Below, piece by piece: positions 1-6,949 of a stretch of 37,509 nucleotides of DNA (the stretch's first letter is position 1; every line of letters starts with the position of its first letter). The stretch is from Actinomycetota bacterium (lineage in GTDB: Bacteria > Actinomycetota > Acidimicrobiia > Acidimicrobiales > Ilumatobacteraceae). The notes beneath the pieces were generated by a model. The model made no database searches. It had not been told where the DNA came from and saw only the letters and a program-made list of their open reading frames with translations. The translations under genes were made by a program, and so were the position numbers. Location: assembly GCA_016871355.1 (NCBI GenBank), contig VFZC01000023.1:1-37509 (forward strand), written 5' to 3'.

Positions 1-168
1 CTGATGGGTTGACGCGTCGACGAGTCGACCCGAGATAAAGCTCGCGGGCTGGACAAAAGGCTTGGCTGACGCCTGGACCGGGGCGACTGCGAGCGCGAGC
101 GCTGCAGCTGTGCCCACCACAACGGTGGAGAGGATCCGACGGACTGGGTTTGTGGTGTTGTTTCTCAT
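1..168 (-). CDS. Secreted protein, N-terminal part only (runs off left edge)
   Basis: The minus strand reads an ATG at 168 and stays open to base 1, giving the first 56 residues. They form a classical signal peptide: a basic start (MRNNTTNPVRR), a hydrophobic core rich in Val/Ala/Leu at about residues 12-31, and a likely signal-peptidase I site after Ala-Ser-Ala at about 33-35. The mature part begins KPFVQPASF and is cut by the window edge, so no function can be given. There is no lipobox, so export as a soluble or wall-associated protein is the likely fate. The start is the first ATG before the hydrophobic core, with no convincing Shine-Dalgarno sequence before it. The gene points away from the tRNA and ALDH gene to its right. 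Confidence 0.6.
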   Translation of the reverse strand, partial: MRNNTTNPVRRILSTVVVGTAAALALAVAPVQASAKPFVQPASFISGRLVDASTHQ

Positions 169-248
169 GCCCTACAGATCTGCAGGCGAGCCGATGACGG
201 ACACTTTTTTGCGAAATAATCTGATCAGCCGTCGATTCACGGTCAGAT

Positions 249-264
249 GGCCCCACTCGGGGCT
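249..264. other. Small GC hairpin before the tRNA
   Basis: Bases 250-254 (GCCCC) pair with 259-263 (GGGGC) around an ACTC loop, with a possible G-T closing pair at 249/264. No T-run follows on either strand. It may be chance in GC-rich DNA or a weak end for transcripts entering the tRNA region. Nothing else recognisable lies between the truncated gene (start at 168) and the tRNA (289). Confidence 0.2.
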
Positions 265-288
265 CAGATAGTCTCGGCGACGCAGATT

Positions 289-361
289 GCCTCCGTAGCT
301 CAGTGGAAAGAGCAACGGTTTCCTTAACCGCAAGTCGGAAGTTCGATTCCTACCGGGGGCG
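289..361 (+). tRNA. tRNA-Arg(CCT)-like gene, possibly degenerate
   Basis: A cloverleaf can be drawn. The acceptor stem 289-295 (GCCTCCG) pairs with 354-360 (CGGGGGC) with one T-G wobble. The D stem is GCTC/GAGC (298-301/310-313). The anticodon loop TTCCTTA (320-326) has CCT at 322-324, which reads AGG (Arg). The T loop is TTCGATT and no CCA is encoded. Defects: the anticodon stem 315-319/327-331 has an A-C mismatch at its base, position 37 is T where A is usual for this tRNA, and the T stem GGAAG/CCTAC has two mismatches. A cleaner 3' half of the same tRNA lies at 2025-2071. This copy may therefore be a decayed or chimeric tRNA; whether it is functional cannot be told from the window. Confidence 0.75.
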
Positions 362-470
362 CGTCTAACACAACGCTTGTAGCGAGTCATACTTTCTCAT
401 TCACGTTGATGATTCGAAGCGCCAGGGTTGAGTTTTACCCCCTACCAAGTCAATTCGTCGGAACCACGTG

Positions 471-476
471 TAATGT
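471..476 (+). promoter_or_regulatory. -10-like hexamer TAATGT, leaderless type
   Basis: TAATGT lies 6 bases before the ATG at 483. This fits a TANNNT -10 element whose transcript would begin at or next to the start codon. No Shine-Dalgarno sequence is present. Confidence 0.45.
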
Positions 477-482
477 CGCAAG

Positions 483-2021
483 ATGACTCTTCAACAAAAA
501 CCAGGAACAAGTTGGGACGATGTCTATCGAAGTGCTCGCTTGATCGCGCCCGAGGCTTTTGAAACTGATCGCATCGCCAACTTGCTTGGTGGCGAGTGGT
601 GCTTCGTTGGTGAAACTCGGCCACATGCTGTGGCCGTTGATGCAACATTTATTCCTGGCCCGCCGCGCGTCGATCGCAACACCGCAGTTGCGGCAGTCGA
701 GCACGCAAGTCGCCAACACGTTACGTGGTCACAAGTTTCGATCAGTGAGCGTCAGCAACGCGTTCATAATGCGGTGACGTTGTTGCGAGAGCATCGCGAC
801 ACGATTGCCATGTTATTGATGTGGGAGATTGGCAAGCCATGGCGCATCGCGTGCGCCGATGTTGATCGTTGTGTTGATGGCATTGATTGGTATCTCGGAG
901 AAATTGAACGACAGATGCAGGGTCGCGCGCCACTACACGGGCCTGTTTCGAACATCGCCTCATGGAATTATCCGTTAAGCGTGCTCGTGCACGCCGAGTT
1001 GGCGCAACTTCTTGCCGGTAACGCGGTCATCGCCAAAACGCCATCGCAAGGCGGCTTTCACGCACTCACGCTTTCGCACGCGCTGATGGCTCGTGCAGGG
1101 TTGCCGGTCACGTTGATTTCTGGCGTCGGTGGAGATTTGAGTGAGGCGCTTATTTCTTCGCCGCAACTTGGCGCTCTCGCATTCGTCGGTGGTCGTTCAA
1201 ATGGGCGCAAAGCGGCGAGTATGTTGGCTGATTTGCGCCGACGCCATATTCTCGAACAAGAGGGCCTCAATACTTGGGGTATTTGGAACTTTTCGCAATG
1301 GCCGTTGCTCGCTGGTCATCTGAAAAAAGGTTTCGAATATGCCAAGCAGCGGTGCACCGCATATCCGCGCTACGTCGTTCAGCGAAAGTTACTGCCCGAT
1401 TTTCTTGCGACTTATCACGACGTGATTGCATCGCTGCAATTTGGCAATCCGTTTGCCGTTGCATCTGGCAGTGATCCGCTGCCTAACTTCGACTTTGGTC
1501 CATTGATCTCGCGGGCAAAAGCCGATGACCTGCGAGCACGTTATGATGAGGCGATCGCTACCGGCGGTATTCCACTTATTCACGGCGAACTTGGCGCCCA
1601 ACATTTTGTTTCGGGTCAAGATCAGTCGGCGTATATAGCGCCAGCCTGCGTGCTTAATCCACCGACAGCTTGGTCACTGCATCACAGCGAACCGTTTGGC
1701 CCCGTCGACTCAATTGTTATCGTCGACACCGAATCAGAACTTCTCGCGGCAATGAATGTTTCAAATGGTTCATTGGTCGCGTCAATTGCCACCGATGATC
1801 CAGATTTTGCGACACGTCTTCGACCAGATATTCAGTCTTTCAAGTTTGGAATCAACGCACCGCGTAGCCGTGGCGATCGTGCAGAAGTATTCGGTGGCAA
1901 AGGCGCGTCATGGCGTGGCGCATTCGTTGGAGGTGATCTACTGATTGATGCTTTCACCGACGGTGATCGCCCGTTATTCGGTAACTTTCCGAACGGTTCG
2001 CAGTATCCGCCAAATACGTGA
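483..2021 (+). CDS. Aldehyde dehydrogenase family protein between tRNA repeats
   Basis: NAD(P)-dependent aldehyde dehydrogenase, 512 residues, normal length for the superfamily. Expected catalytic residues are visible: Asn162 in SWNYP, Lys185 in AKTPS, Glu258 in LEQEGLN, Cys291 in QRCTAYPR, 33 residues after the Glu, and the C-terminal EPFGP motif. It should oxidise an aldehyde to the acid in the cytoplasm; the substrate is not readable. The LEQEGLN/WGIW region is unlike the common ELGGK type, so it belongs to a less common subgroup. The gene stands alone between a tRNA-Arg-like gene and a repeated tRNA 3' end. Its base composition is lower in GC than its neighbours: two 60-base lines I counted (1381-1440 and 1741-1800) have 28 G+C each, against 37-38 in lines of the P450 gene. 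This suggests acquisition by transfer. A different product within the ALDH superfamily is possible. Confidence 0.85.
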   Translation: MTLQQKPGTSWDDVYRSARLIAPEAFETDRIANLLGGEWCFVGETRPHAVAVDATFIPGPPRVDRNTAVAAVEHASRQHVTWSQVSISERQQRVHNAVTLLREHRDTIAMLLMWEIGKPWRIACADVDRCVDGIDWYLGEIERQMQGRAPLHGPVSNIASWNYPLSVLVHAELAQLLAGNAVIAKTPSQGGFHALTLSHALMARAGLPVTLISGVGGDLSEALISSPQLGALAFVGGRSNGRKAASMLADLRRRHILEQEGLNTWGIWNFSQWPLLAGHLKKGFEYAKQRCTAYPRYVVQRKLLPDFLATYHDVIASLQFGNPFAVASGSDPLPNFDFGPLISRAKADDLRARYDEAIATGGIPLIHGELGAQHFVSGQDQSAYIAPACVLNPPTAWSLHHSEPFGPVDSIVIVDTESELLAAMNVSNGSLVASIATDDPDFATRLRPDIQSFKFGINAPRSRGDRAEVFGGKGASWRGAFVGGDLLIDAFTDGDRPLFGNFPNGSQYPPNT

Positions 2022-2024
2022 TTA

Positions 2025-2071
2025 GCGGTTTCCTAAACCGCAGGTCGTAGGTTCGATTCCTACCCGGGGCG
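2025..2071 (+). repeat. 3' fragment of tRNA-Arg(CCT), direct repeat of 315-361
   Basis: These 47 bases match 315-361 at 41 positions without gaps, including an identical 14-base core GTTCGATTCCTACC. The fragment holds a perfect anticodon arm (GCGGT, loop TTCCTAA with CCT, ACCGC), a perfect T arm (GTAGG/CCTAC) and the 3' acceptor strand, but no 5' acceptor strand or D arm lies upstream. Such tRNA 3'-end repeats are the usual scar of site-specific integration into a tRNA gene, so this is a candidate att site. It starts three bases after the ALDH stop codon. Confidence 0.7.
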
Positions 2072-2095
2072 ACCCACCGCCGGCGGCGCACTCAG

Positions 2096-2101
2096 TAGCG
2101 T
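2096..2101 (+). promoter_or_regulatory. -10-like hexamer TAGCGT, leaderless type
   Basis: TAGCGT ends 7 bases before the ATG at 2109, with no Shine-Dalgarno sequence between them. Confidence 0.45.
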
Positions 2102-2108
2102 CGCGGGC

Positions 2109-2753
2109 ATGACCACGATCGGCCTCGTCCTCTACCCGAGTTTCACCGCGCTCGACATCGTCGGGCCATTTCAAGCCCTGGTCGATGTTCCGGGTCTCGA
2201 CGTTTCGTTCATCGCGGATGAGATCGGCCCGGTGACCGATCACACCGGCCGGTTGACCATGCACGCCGCACGGCGATTCGCCGACATCGATCATCTTGAC
2301 GTGGTGGTCGTGCCGGGTGGATTCGGCGATGCGAACCTCAACGAGGACGATCCGGTTGTGCAATTCATCAAGAAAGTTCACCCCACCACGGCATGGACGA
2401 CGAGCGTGTGCACCGGCGCTCTGTTCCTCGCTCAGGCTGGTGTTCTCGACGGGGTGGAGGCCACCACTCATTGGGCTTCCTACGCACGACTCGAGGCGCT
2501 CGGTGCCAAGCCGACGTCCACGCGCGTCGTGCGGGTCGGCAAGGTGATCACCGCTGCGGGTGTTTCGGCCGGAATCGACATGGGCTTGACGCTGGTGGCC
2601 GACCTCGCCGGCGCCGACATGGCTCGAGCCGTGCAGTTGGCCATCGAGTACGACCCGCAGCCGCCGTTCGATTGCGGGGCTCCGGCCAAAGCCTCTCCCG
2701 AACTGTTCGACCTCGTCGTGAAGATGTTCGAGCCTCGCCGCCATCCTGCTTGA
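2109..2753 (+). CDS. DJ-1/PfpI (ThiJ) family protein, isonitrile-hydratase-like
   Basis: Class-I glutamine-amidotransferase-like fold protein of the DJ-1/PfpI superfamily, 214 residues. The nucleophile elbow is SVCTGALFLAQAGVLDG with Cys101, followed by His121 in TTHWAS. The conserved early acid is Asp16 in ALDIVGP, and VVVPGG is at about 66-71. This arrangement is shared by isonitrile hydratase InhA of pseudomonads and by the sensor half of GlxA-type AraC regulators, but there is no C-terminal AraC helix-turn-helix here, so an enzyme is more likely. The substrate is unknown. It is the first plus-strand gene after the tRNA fragment and precedes the DUF3237, P450 and hydrolase genes on the same strand, 54 bases before the next start. 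Confidence 0.8.
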   Translation: MTTIGLVLYPSFTALDIVGPFQALVDVPGLDVSFIADEIGPVTDHTGRLTMHAARRFADIDHLDVVVVPGGFGDANLNEDDPVVQFIKKVHPTTAWTTSVCTGALFLAQAGVLDGVEATTHWASYARLEALGAKPTSTRVVRVGKVITAAGVSAGIDMGLTLVADLAGADMARAVQLAIEYDPQPPFDCGAPAKASPELFDLVVKMFEPRRHPA

Positions 2754-2795
2754 CCAGCGGTTCCTCGGCTCGAATCAGATGACAGGTGGGCCGAC

Positions 2796-2801
2796 TACTC
2801 T
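2796..2801 (+). promoter_or_regulatory. -10-like hexamer TACTCT, leaderless type
   Basis: TACTCT ends 6 bases before the ATG at 2808. It could start a transcript covering the DUF3237, P450 and hydrolase genes. Confidence 0.45.
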
Positions 2802-2807
2802 TCGCCC

Positions 2808-3233
2808 ATGAGTGACATCACAGCCCTGAACGTCGAGTTCCTGTTCCATCTGCACGCCACCTTGGATGCGCCAGTGGTCATCCCTAACGGCCCCAACGGC
2901 ACACGCGTGATCGTGGGAATCAAAGGCGGAACCGCCAAGGGTCCGAAAGTCAACGGAACGGTGGCCCACCTCGGCGCCGACTGGTTGACGCTGCGCGCCG
3001 ACGGCACCGCGCAACTCGATGTTCGCGCCCTCATCACCACTGATGACGGCGCGTCGATTCACATGCACTATCTCGGCGTGATGGCGCCGGGTGAATCCGG
3101 TCCGCGCATCATCACCGCTCCATTGTTCGAAGCAGGCGACGAGCGCTACTCGTGGTTGAACGGCGTCCAGGCAGTGGCCATTGGTGCGCCGGGAGCCAAC
3201 GAAGTTCATTACGACGTGTATCGAGTGCTCTAG
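2808..3233 (+). CDS. DUF3237 family protein
   Basis: Small 141-residue protein with the pattern of the DUF3237 family: an early LFHLHATLD segment, GIKGGTAKGPKVNGTV, DWLTLRADGTAQLDVRA, a central TTDDGASI..HYLG segment, and the C-terminal FEAGDERYSWLNGVQAVAIG block. The family forms small beta-barrels of unknown biochemical role, often found beside genes for degradation of organic compounds. There is no signal peptide or membrane segment, so it is cytoplasmic. The stop is eight bases before the proposed start of the P450 gene, which suggests co-transcription. Family assignment rests on motif recall; function is not known. Confidence 0.75.
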   Translation: MSDITALNVEFLFHLHATLDAPVVIPNGPNGTRVIVGIKGGTAKGPKVNGTVAHLGADWLTLRADGTAQLDVRALITTDDGASIHMHYLGVMAPGESGPRIITAPLFEAGDERYSWLNGVQAVAIGAPGANEVHYDVYRVL

Positions 3234-3241
3234 TCGCCACG

Positions 3242-4615
3242 ATGGGTGCGCACCCCAAGCACGTCAATCACCAACTCGGGCCCATGAAGTGCCCGGTCGA
3301 CCTTCAGTCGGTTGATCTATTCGGTGCGGGCGCGCAAGAGCATTGGTACGAGATGTACGAGATCCTTCATCGGGATGCCCCGGTGTTGCGGATCCCGGGT
3401 GGTGGACTCAGGCCCGACACCGACGCGTTCGTTCTCACTAAGCACGCCGACATCGCCACCGTGGTGAAGGATCCCGAGCGCTTCATCGTGATGGGGCAAC
3501 GGCGCGTGGGGGAGTGGGCCGATGAAGGCTTGAGCGCGGAGCGCGCGTATGAGGTGTCGCGCAACTTGATGACGGCGTCGATGGTATCGCTGCGGCCCAC
3601 CCAAGAGCTCTACATCAAGCACCGCAAGGAACTCACCGACCCGTGGGTCGGAACCGGTGCGCCGCGTCACCGCGAGATGATCACGAAGGTGGCCAACGAT
3701 CTGCTCGACGAGTGGATCGACGACGGAGCGGTCGAGTTCATCACCCGGTTCGCACGTCCGTTACCACAGAGGGTGTTCGCGACGATCCTCGGGTTCCCGT
3801 TCGAAGACATCCCGCGGTTGGCCGAATGGGGTAACGCCATCGTGGTTCCCTTCATTCACGGCACCGGACTCAAGCACGAAATCAGCCCCGAGCAAGCCAA
3901 GGACATGTTCGCCCGGCTGGAGGGTTTCCAGGACTACATCTACGAACACGTGCGGGCCAAGCGTCGCGAGCCGCAGGACGACATGGTGAGTTTCCTGTGC
4001 GACGTCCACTACGAAGCACTCGATCGCAAACTCACCGATCTGGAGATCGCAGGCATCGTGCACGCCATGATCATCGGCGCGCTCGAAACCACGCAGTACG
4101 CACTCGAGGAGCAGGCGCAGTTGTTGTGCGAGCAGCCCGATGTTTTCCAGCTTCTGCGCCGCGATCGTTCGAAGTTGAAAGCGTTCACGGAAGAAGCGAT
4201 GCGTCTCCGCTCGCCAACACATGGGCTCTCGACGCGCATGACCTCACGCGACGAAGTGTTCCAAGGTGTGACGGTGCCCGCCGGGTCCCTCCTGCACTTG
4301 CGTTTCGCCGCTGCCAACGTCGACGGGGACGAGTTCGAATGCCCCTTCGATCTCGATCTCGAACGCGACGGTCTCACGCGCCATCTCGCCTTCTCGGCGG
4401 GTCCGCGCGTGTGTCCGGGTGCGAATTTGTCGCGTATCGAACAACAAGTCGCCTGGGGTGTGTTGCTCGATCGTCTCGACACCATCGAGTACGACGAAGG
4501 AAACGACTGGTTGCATCAGCCCGGCATCATGCTCGGCACACTAAAGTTGAAGTTGCGTTTCGTGAAGTCGACCGAACCGTTGTCGCTCGGCGTCGGCCGT
4601 TCGTCGAGCCACTGA
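3242..4615 (+). CDS. Cytochrome P450
   Basis: Heme-thiolate monooxygenase, about 457 residues from the ATG at 3242, typical of soluble bacterial P450s. The I-helix region reads GALETTQYAL, with the acid/threonine pair used for oxygen activation. The K-helix ExxR motif is in EEAMRLRSP, and the heme loop is FSAGPRVCPG with Cys391 as axial ligand. It needs ferredoxin and ferredoxin reductase, neither of which is encoded nearby. An in-frame start further upstream (3152) would overlap the DUF3237 gene by 82 bases and is unlikely. ATG 3284 (MKCPVDLQ) is a second good start, because recognisable P450 sequence begins there. The alpha/beta hydrolase follows after 9 bases. Together these genes suggest oxidation of a hydrophobic substrate, but which one is not visible. 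Confidence 0.9.
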   Translation: MGAHPKHVNHQLGPMKCPVDLQSVDLFGAGAQEHWYEMYEILHRDAPVLRIPGGGLRPDTDAFVLTKHADIATVVKDPERFIVMGQRRVGEWADEGLSAERAYEVSRNLMTASMVSLRPTQELYIKHRKELTDPWVGTGAPRHREMITKVANDLLDEWIDDGAVEFITRFARPLPQRVFATILGFPFEDIPRLAEWGNAIVVPFIHGTGLKHEISPEQAKDMFARLEGFQDYIYEHVRAKRREPQDDMVSFLCDVHYEALDRKLTDLEIAGIVHAMIIGALETTQYALEEQAQLLCEQPDVFQLLRRDRSKLKAFTEEAMRLRSPTHGLSTRMTSRDEVFQGVTVPAGSLLHLRFAAANVDGDEFECPFDLDLERDGLTRHLAFSAGPRVCPGANLSRIEQQVAWGVLLDRLDTIEYDEGNDWLHQPGIMLGTLKLKLRFVKSTEPLSLGVGRSSSH

Positions 4616-4624
4616 GAGAACCCA

Positions 4625-5413
4625 GTGCCGACGCTCGATCGACCGTGGGGAAGACTTCACTTCGATTCGTTCGGCGACGAACAGTCCGTGCGACTTCTCT
4701 ACATCAATGGCTCGGGGTCGCGGCTGGCCGACATCGTGCCGATGCTCGGTCCGTTCACCAAGCGTTTCCAGGTTCTCGCCTTCGACCACCGAGGTATGGG
4801 TGAGAGCAGTGTTCCGGAGAACGAGTACGCAATGTCCGACTTGGCCGACGACGTGATCGTGCTGGTCGACCACGTGGGGTGGACTCGGTTCCGTGTCTTC
4901 GGCATCAGCTTCGGTGGCATGGTGGCCCAACACGTGGCCGCTCGGATCCCGGAGCGAATCGAACGAATGGTGTTGGCCTGCACCTCCAGTGGAGGAGCGG
5001 GAGGCTCGTCGTACCCGCTGCACGAGTTGTACGCGCTGTCGGATGACGAGCGAGCCCAACGCTTTCCGACCGTTCTCGACACGCGGTTCACCCCCGAGTT
5101 CGTGGCCAACGACGAGATGGCGCGACTCCTCCTGTCGGCGCCGCGTCCGATGCTCACCGGAGAAGCCAAGCGCGGGCTCGATCTTCAAATGAATGCGCGT
5201 CGACATCACGACGCGTTCGATCTTCTGCCGTCGATCTCGTGTCCGGTGATGGTTGCGGCCGGAGCCACCGACGGCATCGCTCCACCCGAGAATTGTCAGC
5301 GTCTGGCCGAACGACTTCCCAACGCGTCGTGCCGCGAGTTCACGGGCGGGCACATGTTCATGCTCCAGGACCGCTCGGCCACGCCAGCGATCGTCGACTT
5401 CCTCGCCGGTTGA
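4625..5413 (+). CDS. Alpha/beta-fold hydrolase
   Basis: 262-residue serine hydrolase of the alpha/beta fold, related to enol-lactone hydrolases and simple esterases. The nucleophile elbow is GISFGG (Ser95), the acid is probably Asp216 in GATDGIAP, and the base is His243 in GGHMFM. The oxyanion region is NGSGSR at about 29-33. It starts with GTG, nine bases after the P450 stop, so it is probably in the same transcript and may hydrolyse a P450-derived ester or lactone; this is inference. Its stop codon TGA abuts the stop of the convergent aldehyde dehydrogenase gene, the two forming the six-base palindrome TGATCA. Confidence 0.85.
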   Translation: MPTLDRPWGRLHFDSFGDEQSVRLLYINGSGSRLADIVPMLGPFTKRFQVLAFDHRGMGESSVPENEYAMSDLADDVIVLVDHVGWTRFRVFGISFGGMVAQHVAARIPERIERMVLACTSSGGAGGSSYPLHELYALSDDERAQRFPTVLDTRFTPEFVANDEMARLLLSAPRPMLTGEAKRGLDLQMNARRHHDAFDLLPSISCPVMVAAGATDGIAPPENCQRLAERLPNASCREFTGGHMFMLQDRSATPAIVDFLAG

Positions 5414-6916
5414 TCAGACTCCGAACGCGTCCTCGTCGGGATACGGGAACCACTCCGGGTCCGATTCGGCGGTCGGCGAGATCATCACCATCTTGGAACG
5501 GCGGAATTGCTCGAGACCTTCGGCTCCAAGTTCACGGCCCGAGCCGGTGAGCTTGCGCCCACCGAATGGCACCGCGTCGTTGTCGTTGAGTGGCGTGTTC
5601 ACCCACACGATGCCGGTCTCGATCTCGTGCACGGCCCGGAATGCCTCGTGCAGGTTCGACGTGTAGATGTTGGCGCCCAGTCCAACGTCGGAGTCGTTGG
5701 CCCGCTCGATGGCTTCATCGAGACTGCGCACACGACAGATCGGCGCGATGGGTCCGAACGCCTCGCCGTGCATGATCTCGGCATCGGCCGACACCTCGAG
5801 CACGGTGGGTTCGTAGAACCAACCTTTGTTCCGATCGGCTGGCCGCTTCGCGCCACACACGACTCGCGCACCCTGTTCGACGGCGCGATTGACGATGCGC
5901 TCCACCCGATCGCGTTCACGCGCGGCGGCCAACGGTCCCATGTCGACGGCTTCGAGTCCACTGCCCACGCGTAGCGAGCGAGCCTGCTCGGCGAAGGCTT
6001 CCACGAATTCGTCGTACACATCGACATGTACATAGAACCGTTCGGCCGATGTGCACACCTGACCGCAGTTGAGGAACGACGCGAAGGCGGCTCCGCGAGC
6101 CACCACGTCGATGGGAGCCGACGGCATCACGATGAAGGGATCGTTGCCGGACGCCTCCACGAGTACGGGCTTGAAGCGTTCGGCGGCGGTGCGGGCGACG
6201 GCGCGCGCGGCTGGAACGCTGCCGGTGAACGCGATGCCATGAGTGTGTTCGTGCGCCACCAGCGCTTGTCCAGCTTCGGCATCACCGGTGATCACCTGCA
6301 CGAGTCCGGGTGGCAGGTGAGCGAAGGCCTTCATGGCAACCAGCAACGTGAGCGGCGTGAGATCGGACGGCTTGACGATGATCGCGTTGCCGGCGGCCAG
6401 TGATGCCGCGGCCTGCCAGCCGAACAGCAGAACCGGGAAGTTGAACGGAACGATCGACACGATGACGCCGAGTGGTTCCTTGAGCACCATCTGCATCTGA
6501 CCAGCGATGGCCGAGCCAGCCAATCGACCTTGCTCGTGGCGGGCGAGCTCGGCGTAGTAGCGGAACGAAGAGGCCGACGCGCCACCTTCCCAATTCGATT
6601 CGCGGTATGGCTTGCCCATCTCGCGGGTGAGACACTCGCCGATGACGGGAGCCAGTTCGATCAGGGCGTCAGCCACGCGGTGCAGAGCGTCGGCACGTTC
6701 GAGCGAACTCAGGCTCCACCACTCGCGCTGCGCTCGGCGAGCGGCTACCACCGCTGATTCCACTTCGGCGTTCGTGGCCAACGCGAACTCGCCGGTCGTC
6801 AATTCGGTGGCCGGGTCGATGACGGCCCGCTTCTCACCCCGGCTCGGGCGGTACTCGCCGTCGATGTAGAGGTGGCCAGACAGTTCGGCCATGAGCGCGG
6901 TGACCGGTGTGGACAT
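5414..6916 (-). CDS. Aldehyde dehydrogenase (succinate-semialdehyde/benzaldehyde-type)
   Basis: 500-residue NAD(P)-dependent aldehyde dehydrogenase. Catalytic residues: Asn159 in PFNFP, Lys182 in VKPSD, Glu254 in LVEASGNDP and Cys288 in GQVCTS, 34 residues after the Glu. The C-terminal half has EAFGPIAP and VPFGGRKLTGSGRE. The last element and the length fit the class of succinate-semialdehyde, benzaldehyde and aliphatic aldehyde dehydrogenases; the substrate is open. The ATG at 6916 is preferred over longer in-frame starts up to 7297, because those would lie inside the acyltransferase gene. A promoter with TTGACC and TATCGT sits directly before this ATG, so it probably has its own leaderless transcript despite lying 29 bases after the acyltransferase stop. 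Confidence 0.88.
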   Translation of the reverse strand: MSTPVTALMAELSGHLYIDGEYRPSRGEKRAVIDPATELTTGEFALATNAEVESAVVAARRAQREWWSLSSLERADALHRVADALIELAPVIGECLTREMGKPYRESNWEGGASASSFRYYAELARHEQGRLAGSAIAGQMQMVLKEPLGVIVSIVPFNFPVLLFGWQAAASLAAGNAIIVKPSDLTPLTLLVAMKAFAHLPPGLVQVITGDAEAGQALVAHEHTHGIAFTGSVPAARAVARTAAERFKPVLVEASGNDPFIVMPSAPIDVVARGAAFASFLNCGQVCTSAERFYVHVDVYDEFVEAFAEQARSLRVGSGLEAVDMGPLAAARERDRVERIVNRAVEQGARVVCGAKRPADRNKGWFYEPTVLEVSADAEIMHGEAFGPIAPICRVRSLDEAIERANDSDVGLGANIYTSNLHEAFRAVHEIETGIVWVNTPLNDNDAVPFGGRKLTGSGRELGAEGLEQFRRSKMVMISPTAESDPEWFPYPDEDAFGV

Positions 6917-6922
6917 GCGACC

Positions 6923-6949
6923 ACGATAGATCGCAGGTCGCCTGGTCAA
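6923..6949 (-). promoter_or_regulatory. Promoter with TTGACC (-35) and TATCGT (-10), leaderless type
   Basis: On the minus strand TTGACC (6949-6944) is followed by TATCGT (6928-6923) with a 15-base spacer, or 16 if GTTGAC is taken. The ATG at 6916 comes 6 bases later. It is the best two-box promoter seen in the window and overlaps the last codons of the acyltransferase gene. Confidence 0.55.

Noticed and set aside
172-390. 72-residue minus-strand frame over the tRNA
   Set aside because: Its middle (GRNRTSDLRLRKPL) is the well-known false translation of the antisense of a tRNA gene; the tRNA explains the region.
2022-2744. 240-residue minus-strand frame ending VGIEPTTCGLGNR
   Set aside because: Its end is antisense to the tRNA 3' fragment, and the rest is a shadow of the DJ-1/PfpI gene, which has clear catalytic motifs.
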